A stretch of 64,000 nucleotides of DNA, taken from positions 124,001 to 188,000 of the IMG/VR virus record IMGVR_UViG_3300036766_002181; one strand, written 5' to 3'. How positions within the stretch are numbered: the first letter of the stretch is position 1; each line of letters opens with the position of its first letter. Below, in pieces: positions 57,871-64,000 of this stretch. This DNA comes from a virus. The position numbers and the translations under genes are program-made. Below the pieces are notes generated by a model. That model made no database searches and was not told where the DNA came from. It saw only the letters and a list, made by a program, of their open reading frames with translations.

Positions 57871-58131
57871 AGGAACAACAGCGTTGGTTTTATTAATGGA
57901 GAACTTTATCGATTGAATTCAAACGAAGATGCCGGGTTTGGCTTTCTTCATAAAATTATTTCAGACAAGCCCCTGAATACCGCAATGTTTAGTTTGGGAA
58001 CGGGAGGAATCCTATTTTGTATTGACTCAAAAAGGCATATATTTTTATATAAAGGGATTAGAGTTATTCCCTCTGTCGGAACCATACAGCGGGGACTTAT
58101 TAATCCAATAGAAAAAGAAGAAGAGAAATAA
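57871..58131 (+). CDS. GELY-family small protein lacking a normal start codon
   Basis: The frame after the preceding stop reads RNNSVGFINGELYRL, the family's N-terminal motif, then HKIISDKPLNTAMF, GGILFCIDSKRHIFLYKGIR and VIPSVGT. The only standard start in frame is a TTG at 57913, which would delete the GELY motif; an AAAGGA site lies 5' of it, near 57870. Either an unusual start (for example ATT at 57892) is used, or the start codon has been lost, or there is a base error. The protein body is intact. Confidence 0.5.
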   Translation, partial: RNNSVGFINGELYRLNSNEDAGFGFLHKIISDKPLNTAMFSLGTGGILFCIDSKRHIFLYKGIRVIPSVGTIQRGLINPIEKEEEK

Positions 58132-58144
58132 AAAGAATCATTCT

Positions 58145-59344
58145 TTACCAGGGAAGATCGTCAGGATCCACGAATCCGCCAATGTCCCGAATTCGGTTAT
58201 TGCCGTCTTCATAATCCTTGTGTCTTTGGAGATCCTTAACAAAGGTTTCGTCCTCAAACCAGTCTGCCGGTATTTCATTTTCATCCTCTAGATCAAAATC
58301 CTTTAGGGCCTCTGCTTCACTCTCTTCATCGCCAGGATAGACTTCTTCTCCCTTGTCTCCTTCTAGCGGGAAATCTTCAATGCCCTCTTCTCCGTCTTCT
58401 TGCGAGGAAGAAACATCACTAGCGTCATCATCAAAAGAAATATCCATACCGGATTCCATTGCCGGATCTTCTTCATATTCAGGACCACCACCAGGCATCT
58501 TAGCCCGAGGCATTTTAACTCTGGCACCAGTACCCTGACGATTAGGGCCCTCGTTTGTTGTGTTGCTCATTTCTTCATTAACTCCTTCTTCTGATTCTTG
58601 GTGTTTTTTTGTTGTTGTTGTTGTTGTTGTGGGAATTTCTTTTATGTCAACTCTTCTTGTTCCATAAATTAGCCATCCACGCAGATCAGAAACCTGATCA
58701 AGAGCGGCCGTTAGGGCATCGTCTTCGCTATAAACATCATCTACTGTAACGGTTTCATTCTTTGGTAGACCAAGCTTTTTTGGATCCTGATGGCCCTCGT
58801 CTGTTTCCGTATCCCACTCAATGCCTCTAAGTGTAACCTTAAATGATTTTCTTTCTTGATTATGTCTTTCGAAGGAAGCCTCTGATTCGGCCGTCCCCAA
58901 TGATGGACTTGTGGCAGGATCAAAATCTTCTTTTACCAAATGATTCTTTCTAAATGTTTTTTCTTGGCCCTGTTGTCTGTCTTTATCATCAAAGTCTTCC
59001 CATTCCTTGTTTAGTTCAGACTTCTCTTTATTTGAGGCATTCTCCATATCCCACTTGGCTATATCAGGCCCACCATGACCTGTCAAGGAGGCTTTTTTGT
59101 CTTTGCCTTCTTTGCTTAGACCGCCTGTCGTTCCAGGAGCCGAGGAAGAACCTGGCTTAACATTCTCTGTTTGCATATCAAACAGCATTTTATCATCGTC
59201 GTCCTTTTTATCATCTTTATCTTTATTGGCATCTGCCTCTTTGCAGGTGCAGGGTTCTGATTCATGAATGGCACAAAAGGCCTTATCTTCTGTCTTCAGG
59301 GCAAAAACTTCTTTTAAAGACAGATTGTTATTCTTTTTTATCAT
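58145..59344 (-). CDS. Large acidic, probably disordered virion-type protein
   Basis: The 399-residue protein is dominated by Asp, Glu, Ser and Lys. The N-terminus IKKNNNLSLKEVFALK has an L-K-E site, similar to other tagged proteins. Two pieces look folded: a CxIHxxEPCTC knot near residue 25 and FKVTLRGIEWDTETDEG to GWLIYGTRRVDI (about 165-245). A Thr run (PTTTTTTTKK) comes from an (ACA) microsatellite. Function unknown. It is the last of three leftward genes starting at 60406. Confidence 0.6.
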   Translation of the reverse strand: MIKKNNNLSLKEVFALKTEDKAFCAIHESEPCTCKEADANKDKDDKKDDDDKMLFDMQTENVKPGSSSAPGTTGGLSKEGKDKKASLTGHGGPDIAKWDMENASNKEKSELNKEWEDFDDKDRQQGQEKTFRKNHLVKEDFDPATSPSLGTAESEASFERHNQERKSFKVTLRGIEWDTETDEGHQDPKKLGLPKNETVTVDDVYSEDDALTAALDQVSDLRGWLIYGTRRVDIKEIPTTTTTTTKKHQESEEGVNEEMSNTTNEGPNRQGTGARVKMPRAKMPGGGPEYEEDPAMESGMDISFDDDASDVSSSQEDGEEGIEDFPLEGDKGEEVYPGDEESEAEALKDFDLEDENEIPADWFEDETFVKDLQRHKDYEDGNNRIRDIGGFVDPDDLPW

Positions 59345-59349
59345 ATTGG

Positions 59350-59658
59350 TTATTTGCTCTTGGTATTTCTTGGCAGGGTAGCAAATCTACCCACGGCATC
59401 AACAACAGACTTTATAATGCCCCTTTTCATTTCCTCGGCAATCTCAAAATATCTCTTTTGAAGGGCCGGCTGAAGCTTATCAGGCTCAACAAGGCCTAGT
59501 GCCTTTGTTATTTCTCGCTCAAATTCCATGCTTGCATGCTGAGCCGAATGAACAATTTGTCTTTTTGCAGAAAAGTCGGTGCTTTCATTAAGAGCCAATT
59601 TTGCCTTAACCGCCTCGTCAATTAACTTTTGAAGTTCTTTTTTTGTTATTTTAACCAT
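59350..59658 (-). CDS. Tagged small helical protein
   Basis: The 102-residue protein starts MVKITKKELQKLIDEAV, the shared tag with an I-D-E site near residue 14. The rest is helical (SAQHASMEFEREITKALG, LQKRYFEIAEEMKRGIIKS) and basic at the end. Function unknown. It lies five bases upstream of the acidic gene. Confidence 0.65.
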   Translation of the reverse strand: MVKITKKELQKLIDEAVKAKLALNESTDFSAKRQIVHSAQHASMEFEREITKALGLVEPDKLQPALQKRYFEIAEEMKRGIIKSVVDAVGRFATLPRNTKSK

Positions 59659-59698
59659 AGTATATTCAATAAATAGACGGGATTTATGTCTTTTTCTT

Positions 59699-60406
59699 TT
59701 ATCTTTCTCTTATAAACAAAAGAAGTTTTCTGGCCACGGTCTTTAATATAGGATTTTCCGTATCCCATAAATATTGAATAATTGGGGCCGCATCCTCTAC
59801 ATTCCCAAAATTCCTTTGGATAGAGGCCTTTACGGCATTTAAGACTACCTGATCATCATTGGTCGTGTCAAGCATGCCAGAGGCCATATCAACCGTAGAC
59901 TGAATCGGGTCGGTAGGCAAGGCAATGTCTTCTGGTTTTTTTGATGATTTTTTTGCGTCATCAGATGAATCTTTTTCTTTTGGTGCCTTATCCTTTTTGT
60001 CACTTCCACCGCCGCCGCCTAGGCCACCACCGCCAAAACTAAAGCCACCGCCGCTGCTTGAGCCTCCACCCAGAGGCTCGGCCTCAGAAGAATCTTTGTC
60101 ATCCCCCGTGTCATCCTTTTCACCACCATCAGAAGGCCCGCCACTACCAAGATCCAGACCTTCGCCCTTGTCGTTGCCGCCATTCTCGGCATCAGATTCT
60201 TTTCCTGACTCATCAGAACCTACCTTGTCTTCTTCTGAGGTATCATCATCTTTTTCTTTTTTGTCGCCACCTTCTCCTCCCCCGTCATCAATCAGGGAAT
60301 CAAGGCCGTCAAGATCTGATGAAGGTTCTGCTTCTGTGAGCAATATAGAGAATTCCTCATTAACGACATTTTCAACAATTCGCTTTAAACTGATTTTTTT
60401 TGTCAT
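59699..60406 (-). CDS. Acidic/Gly-rich tagged protein
   Basis: About 235 residues from the ATG at 60406 (MTKKISLKRIVENVVNEEF), a helical N-terminus with an L-T-E site after it (ILLTEAE). Residues about 30-150 are Asp/Glu/Ser/Gly low complexity, including a FGGGGLGGGGGSD segment. The C-terminal 75 residues look folded and helical (DPIQSTVDMASGMLDTTN, VLNAVKASIQRNF, LWDTENPILKTVARKLLLF). It is unrecognised. It is divergent from 60432, leaving 25 bases between. Confidence 0.6.
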   Translation of the reverse strand: MTKKISLKRIVENVVNEEFSILLTEAEPSSDLDGLDSLIDDGGGEGGDKKEKDDDTSEEDKVGSDESGKESDAENGGNDKGEGLDLGSGGPSDGGEKDDTGDDKDSSEAEPLGGGSSSGGGFSFGGGGLGGGGGSDKKDKAPKEKDSSDDAKKSSKKPEDIALPTDPIQSTVDMASGMLDTTNDDQVVLNAVKASIQRNFGNVEDAAPIIQYLWDTENPILKTVARKLLLFIRER

Positions 60407-60431
60407 ATAATATAAGAAACTAACCTTAAAT

Positions 60432-60680
60432 ATGGAAAACAATATGTTAAAATCCGCTGAAGATCAAAATGATGGTTTAAATACTTTGCTTAAGGCCCTT
60501 GCAGAAAACAGGAAAGAAAGCACAGAACAAAGGATGGCAAAAATAGAACAAAAGATTGATGAAATAGCAAAGATCTTATCAGTCTTATTTAAACCTGCTG
60601 TCGGAATGTCGAAGCCATCAAACAAGAAACGTAGGAGCAAACAAAAAAAGAAAAGGCCCCTTTCTATTCTAAAAGGATGA
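60432..60680 (+). CDS. Small hypothetical protein with coiled coil
   Basis: The 82-residue protein has a helical coiled-coil part (LNTLLKALAENRKESTEQRM, AKIEQKIDEIAKILSVLF) and a very basic C-terminus (KKRRSKQKKKRP). A nucleic-acid-binding tail is likely. It is four bases from the next gene. Confidence 0.5.
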   Translation: MENNMLKSAEDQNDGLNTLLKALAENRKESTEQRMAKIEQKIDEIAKILSVLFKPAVGMSKPSNKKRRSKQKKKRPLSILKG

Positions 60681-60683
60681 ATA

Positions 60684-61109
60684 ATGACTCTTTTGCAATT
60701 TAAAAAATCTTCTTTAGGGCTTGCCTTCTCAGAAGCAAGACTGCAAGAAAGAGAAGAATATCTAAATTTAAAACCATTTAAAAACCAGGTTTATAAAGAT
60801 TTGCATACTGCATATCGAGGAATGGATCTTCCGGGACTTATTTATATGGGTCCAGATCTTGGTACGAACACTTTATATAAAAAACTTGTTTTATTTCATT
60901 TAGAAACCAAGATAATAGGCCATCCAGACTATAGAGTAACGCAAGAAACCTATTATAAGGTTATGGTGTCTGACTTTTCTAACAAATCGAGTTTCAGGTT
61001 TTTTTGGGTAAATGAAAAATCTGTGGAACCATTTAATGGAGTAGTAGATAAGCATAGGGATCTTTGTAAGACGCTACTAAAAAAATATAAAAAACAAAAA
61101 CCAACATGA
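60684..61109 (+). CDS. Hypothetical protein
   Basis: The 141-residue protein is helical at the N-terminus (SSLGLAFSEARLQEREEYLN) and has a beta-rich middle (GLIYMGPDLGTNTLYKKLVL, TYYKVMVSDFSNKSSFRFFW). A basic helical end overlaps the deformylase start by four bases. No family is recognised. Confidence 0.55.
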   Translation: MTLLQFKKSSLGLAFSEARLQEREEYLNLKPFKNQVYKDLHTAYRGMDLPGLIYMGPDLGTNTLYKKLVLFHLETKIIGHPDYRVTQETYYKVMVSDFSNKSSFRFFWVNEKSVEPFNGVVDKHRDLCKTLLKKYKKQKPT

Positions 61110-61705
61110 AAAAATCAGCAAAAAATGTTGACGATATTCTTAAGTTTGATTTTAGAAAAATTCCAGAAGACACAAGGCTTGTTCATGCCATTGACTATAA
61201 ACAAATAAATGGCACGGCCCTTGATGTGGATTTTGTTTCAAATCCCAATGAAGCCTTTGAAGCGATGAAGGCCCTGGCCTGGAAAATGATAAAGACTTGC
61301 GATGTAGACGGCGGGGTTGGATTCGCCCTGCCCCAATATGGAATATCAAAAAAGGCCTTTGTTATGGTTGGCTTTGATGATCCCTTCTATTGGCAATTCA
61401 ATGGATCCTTTACACTTATTATGAATCCAACATTAAAACCAGTGGAGGGAACAGAAATAGTTACAGATATAGAGGGATGCCTCTCTGTTCCCGGAAAACA
61501 GTTGCCAATATCCAGGCCCAGAGAAATTAATGTTTCTTATTTCTCTTTTGATGAAAGTGGCAATGTAAAGAACTATGTAGATAGACTTACAGGTTATCCC
61601 TCAAGGATATTCCAGCACGAAAATCAACATCTTTTTGGAGGCAACATTGTTGATCTTCATGAAAGACAGAATGCTGGAAAAAGACAAAAGAAAAGAACAA
61701 GATAA
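61106..61705 (+). CDS. def: Peptide deformylase
   Basis: The 199-residue protein has all three deformylase motifs: GGVGFALPQYG (about 69-79, the GxGxAAxQ motif with a Leu substitution), EGCLSVPG (123-130, Cys125 metal ligand) and QHENQHLFGG (His171 and His175 ligands, Glu172 catalytic). The enzyme removes the N-formyl group from new proteins. Phage deformylases, first seen in cyanophages, are thought to favour phage or photosystem proteins. The C-terminus is basic (KRQKKRTR). It converges with the Hsp20 gene only four bases away. Confidence 0.93.
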   Translation: MKKSAKNVDDILKFDFRKIPEDTRLVHAIDYKQINGTALDVDFVSNPNEAFEAMKALAWKMIKTCDVDGGVGFALPQYGISKKAFVMVGFDDPFYWQFNGSFTLIMNPTLKPVEGTEIVTDIEGCLSVPGKQLPISRPREINVSYFSFDESGNVKNYVDRLTGYPSRIFQHENQHLFGGNIVDLHERQNAGKRQKKRTR

Positions 61706-61708
61706 GGG

Positions 61709-62134
61709 TTACTTGACTTCTATTTCTGTCACGCTGCTTGGCTGCTCTGCTGGCTTGGCAATTTCTGCCGTTACTGTTAAAATGCCATTTTTGCAGGTTG
61801 CCTCAAGAGAGGTTTCCTCAATTTTATAAGGAACAAAAAGCTTGTAGGAATGTCGTGCGGTTGCCTTTTCGTCTTTTGGTATAACCGCCAGTATCCTACT
61901 TTTTGACCAGTAGCTTACCGACAGGTCTTCTTTTGCATGTCCCGGAACTTCAAAGGTTGCAATCATTCTATTGTCCTTAAGTTCCAATTGCTTTGTGTTT
62001 GATCTAATTTCAGCATATGTCCATTCAAGAGGAGATAGGCGATCCATTGGTGATATTGACACGTTCCAAATCGGTGCAAATAGTCCATCGAAAAAGCCTT
62101 CAAAAAGAGATTGACCATGATTTTTTGATTTCAT
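61709..62134 (-). CDS. Small heat-shock protein Hsp20 / alpha-crystallin
   Basis: The 141-residue protein has an alpha-crystallin core (residues about 48-130): MIATFEVPGHAKEDLSVSYW, RHSYKLFVPYKIEE and LEATCKNGILTVTAEIAK with the conserved GxLxV/GILTV motif. The N-terminal segment (SLFEGFFDGLFAPIWNVSIS) is the usual hydrophobic tail. It would bind unfolding proteins during infection. It has its own promoter-like site upstream (62173-62200). Confidence 0.92.
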   Translation of the reverse strand: MKSKNHGQSLFEGFFDGLFAPIWNVSISPMDRLSPLEWTYAEIRSNTKQLELKDNRMIATFEVPGHAKEDLSVSYWSKSRILAVIPKDEKATARHSYKLFVPYKIEETSLEATCKNGILTVTAEIAKPAEQPSSVTEIEVK

Positions 62135-62172
62135 TGTTATATTTCCTTTATTGTTAAATTAAGAATAAGAAT

Positions 62173-62200
62173 AATTTAAATCTGATATTTTTCTTGTCAA
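62173..62200 (-). promoter_or_regulatory. Promoter for the Hsp20 gene
   Basis: On the minus strand TTGACA (62200-62195), 16 bases, TAAATT (62178-62173). The -10 box matches that of the strong promoter at 33533. An AAAGGA ribosome site precedes the ATG at 62134. Confidence 0.55.
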
Positions 62201-62536
62201 GAGGACATATTAAACGGTTCTAAGGCATTTGAAAAATCTATTGAGGCAATTACAATTTTTCCTCTATATAAAAAAGTACAAACCTTAACATGCATTAGAA
62301 TCTCACCGGCCGGAACAGTGATGAGGTCATTAAAAATTCCTCGCCATGCTCTTCGATGATCACTCGTGGGGCATGGTTGGGACACTATTCTTGTTCCCAA
62401 GGGAAATACGGGTTCAGGGGTCTTTATTATATAGGTTACCTGGCACCAAGTCATAACCAGAAATTCTTTTGAAAAACTCTTCATAAGACTCTTCTAAATC
62501 AAGCCATTGAGAATCTGAAAACTTCTTTTTATTCAT
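62197..62536 (-). pseudogene. GELY-family gene with an apparent frameshift
   Basis: The ATG at 62536 overlaps the upstream stop and opens a frame reading SQWLDLEESYEEFFKRISGY, DLVPGNLYN before a stop, matching the N-terminal half of the paralogue at 62529-62843 (ESYEEYFEKYSSFKLIKGEL). The C-terminal half of the family (VPAGEILMHVKVCTFLYRGK, IVIASI) continues in the next frame, in an open frame from 62484. One extra base near 62430-62440 (in CTATATAATAAAG) would explain it. Decay, programmed +1 shifting or a sequence error are all possible. Confidence 0.6.
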
Positions 62537-62843
62537 AGCACAAGGGTTTTATATTTGGCAATAAACCAATTGATGGGACAGAGATCTTGCCCTGGTATAA
62601 AAATTGAGCATTGCCGATATACATTAAAATTCCACTACTAACAAATCGTATTGTTATTGGTCGAATCTCATTAAGAATATGCAACGCATAATCTTCATCA
62701 TCAACCGCCGCCATTATTTTATATAACTCGCCCTTAATCAATTTAAATGAAGAATACTTCTCAAAGTATTCTTCATAAGATTCTTTCTGTTTGTGCCAAG
62801 ATGAATAGAGAAACGGATTAGCCTGTCTACTGAGCATACTCAT
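62529..62843 (-). CDS. GELY-family small protein
   Basis: The 104-residue protein has an N-terminal extension (SSWHKQKESYEEYFEKYSSF) followed by LIKGELYKIMAAVDDED, HILNEIRP, SGILMYIGNAQFLYQGKISV and PSIG. It contains all ordered motifs of the family. It starts with an ATGA-type overlap with the upstream relative. Function unknown. Confidence 0.65.
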   Translation of the reverse strand: MSMLSRQANPFLYSSWHKQKESYEEYFEKYSSFKLIKGELYKIMAAVDDEDYALHILNEIRPITIRFVSSGILMYIGNAQFLYQGKISVPSIGLLPNIKPLCYE

Positions 62844-63100
62844 GTTACTTTAATCAACTGACTATCGTACTTGTAATTAAAAATAATTCTCTTTCCATCA
62901 TAGAGAAAAACAGGTATGCCAGACTTAATTTGAGGTATTTCAATATATTCTATAAACAAAATTGGCATCATTTGATTTTTCATATTAAAATGATGTAATA
63001 AGCGTGGCCCTTCGCCACTACCAGCAAGAATATTAAATTGTATACCAATTTCAGGAAGGCTTTGAAATTGATAAAGTTCGCCGGGAATAAATTTAATCAT
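62840..63100 (-). CDS. GELY-family small protein, divergent
   Basis: The 86-residue protein begins MIKFIPGELYQFQSLPEIGI, keeps LLHHF and SGIPVFLYDGKRIIF but lacks the IPS segment. It is a more distant family member. It directly follows the kinase gene (TAATG junction), so the family is physically linked to RNA-repair genes here as it is after the Rnl1-type ligase. Confidence 0.6.
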   Translation of the reverse strand: MIKFIPGELYQFQSLPEIGIQFNILAGSGEGPRLLHHFNMKNQMMPILFIEYIEIPQIKSGIPVFLYDGKRIIFNYKYDSQLIKVT

Positions 63101-63540
63101 TATTCTGTTGAAACGATTTGCTCTCCTGGATAGTCGGCAAATCTCTGTTGTATTTTTAATATGTTCTTTAGCGGTACGCCATGAAGATTTCTTGTGGCAG
63201 AAGTTTCAGGCGACACTTGAAGTCGAACAACCTCAACCTCATAATCATTTGCCTGGGCAAGTTGAATATATGGCTGAAATTCTTTTAGCATAGTGTTTGT
63301 GCAATCCACAACAATAAGAGGCTCTTTTGTTTTAATGGCCTGCTCAAATTTTCTTCGACAGGCATTGTGAGCATGGCCAATTAATTCTGGCTTAAACTTA
63401 TATTCGCCAGTTTGCTTGTTAACAAAGAAGTTGTCGGCAGAACAAACAATTGCGTCAGGAAAATGTTTTTGGGTATAGGTTGACTTGCCTGCGCCTGGAA
63501 TCCCACGAAGGATGACAATTCTCTTTTTCTCCTGGTCCAT
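63100..63540 (-). CDS. Polynucleotide-kinase-like P-loop protein
   Basis: The 146-residue protein has the Walker A motif GIPGAGKST at residues 13-21, CSADNFFVNKQTGEYKF (about 33-49), IVVDCTNTM (Walker B-like, about 76-84) and RNLHGVP (lid Arg). This is the Pnkp/N4BP2-type kinase domain without a phosphatase domain. It probably phosphorylates 5'-OH RNA ends for ligation by the ligases at 48370 and 56122. T4 Pnkp has an additional phosphatase half that is missing here, so the 3'/cyclic phosphate must be handled by another protein, possibly the cREC protein. Confidence 0.85.
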   Translation of the reverse strand: MDQEKKRIVILRGIPGAGKSTYTQKHFPDAIVCSADNFFVNKQTGEYKFKPELIGHAHNACRRKFEQAIKTKEPLIVVDCTNTMLKEFQPYIQLAQANDYEVEVVRLQVSPETSATRNLHGVPLKNILKIQQRFADYPGEQIVSTE

Positions 63541-63568
63541 ACAGCCGCCAAATAATCCGGCTAGTTAA

Positions 63569-63786
63569 TCAGGAATGTTCTTCCTGCACAACCTTAAGAA
63601 TATGTTCCTTGAGTCTTGGATGCACAAGCGGAATGTTGGTTGTTGTTTGGCAAAGAGCACCCCATAGCTCAAGGATTCTTTGTTATTGGTTGCTTCCTTG
63701 ATAAAAGTAACAACCTGATCTGCCTCTTCCTGAGAAAGGGTTTGCTTCTTTCCGGCAAGCTCTAGCCATTCTTGATATGTTTTCAT
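63569..63786 (-). pseudogene. Small protein with probable frameshift, T4 internal-protein-like N-terminus
   Basis: From ATG 63786 (AGGAG site upstream) the sequence starts MKTYQEWLELAGKKQTLSQE, ADQVVTFIKEATNNK. The open frame then continues to 63565 with poorly protein-like sequence, while the -1 frame reads RILELWGALCQTTTNIPLVH, PRLKEHILKVVQEEHS and stops at 63569 with typical codon use. A one-base deletion near 63680 is likely. The first 11 residues resemble, from memory, the capsid-targeting start of T4 internal proteins (MKTYQEF). Confidence 0.5.
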
Positions 63787-63825
63787 GTTTTGTTTTATTC
63801 TCCTATTTCATTATTGTTAGTTGTT

Positions 63826-64000
63826 TTAATCAATCCAAGCGTTTACAAGGGCATCTACCATTTGTGGCGGCTCTACCTCTGCAACTTCGCGCATATCGGT
63901 ATAATCCTCAAAATCCAGACCGACAATTGCCACATTGCCATCCTTATTCTTTTCAAACTTATTCTTCAGCTTATGATCTGCGATTAGAGACGTATCCAAC
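63826..64000 (-). CDS. Hypothetical protein, truncated by window edge
   Basis: The last 58 codons of a leftward gene enter from the right edge and end at a TAA at 63826. The visible end reads LIADHKLKNKFEKNKDGNVA, IVGLDFEDYTDMREVAEVEP and a short helix. No family can be named from this piece. About 37 bases separate its stop from the next gene's ATG. Confidence 0.5.
   Translation of the reverse strand, partial: LDTSLIADHKLKNKFEKNKDGNVAIVGLDFEDYTDMREVAEVEPPQMVDALVNAWID

Noticed and set aside
59925-60410. 161-codon rightward frame rich in Ser and Pro
   Set aside because: It is antisense to the acidic/Gly-rich tagged gene and has no independent start signal.

Overview
This window is part of the genome of a large tailed bacteriophage with a T4-type (gp20/gp21/gp23) head module. 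The DNA is AT-rich. Genes are tightly packed, often with ATGA-type overlaps, and sit in long co-directional blocks. No ribosomal or host metabolic operons are visible. The host cannot be named from the sequence; the promoters (TTGACA, 17 bp, TATAAT-like) and chaperonin, IF-1 and deformylase homologues point to a bacterium.

Layout. Positions 1-22.7 kb read leftward from a promoter near 22.77 kb: portal (gp20-like), a gp67/68-position core gene, prohead protease (gp21-like), four small head-associated genes, a long acidic scaffold (gp22-like), the major capsid protein (gp23-like) with a terminator, a multi-domain homing endonuclease, tagged virion-type genes, a low-complexity membrane protein and a macro-domain protein. 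At 22.8-31.5 kb rightward genes follow: a PD-(D/E)XK nuclease-like protein, an AT-rich repeat region, a GapR-like protein, and a GroEL-type chaperonin. A short leftward accessory block lies at 31.4-33.2 kb. From 33.2 to 58.1 kb transcription is rightward: a candidate small RNA, an insulated, probably highly expressed gene, cREC, KTSC, A-type Fe-S carrier, an Ntn-hydrolase, a lytic transglycosylase, a C-family DNA polymerase, a superoxide-dismutase-fold protein, a lysis-like cassette, two RNA ligases, two tRNAs, a gamma-glutamylcyclotransferase-like fusion, and IF-1. The right end has mixed strands: acidic tagged proteins, peptide deformylase, Hsp20, a polynucleotide-kinase-like P-loop protein and more members of a small paralogous family.

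Three things stand out. First, seven inteins: five in the portal gene, one beside the catalytic His of the prohead protease, and one in the polymerase, plus a free-standing GIY-YIG endonuclease. Second, about fifteen otherwise unrelated proteins start with a similar short helix ending in (I/L)-x-E, the kind of site T4-type prohead proteases cut; I infer a shared capsid-targeting or pro-peptide tag. Third, a dispersed RNA-repair and translation kit (two RNA ligases, kinase, macro domain, cREC, tRNAs, IF-1, deformylase) and a proteostasis kit (GroEL, Hsp20, HslV-like) suggest heavy remodelling of host translation. Several genes show probable frameshifts or lost starts near the right end, which may be real decay or assembly error.
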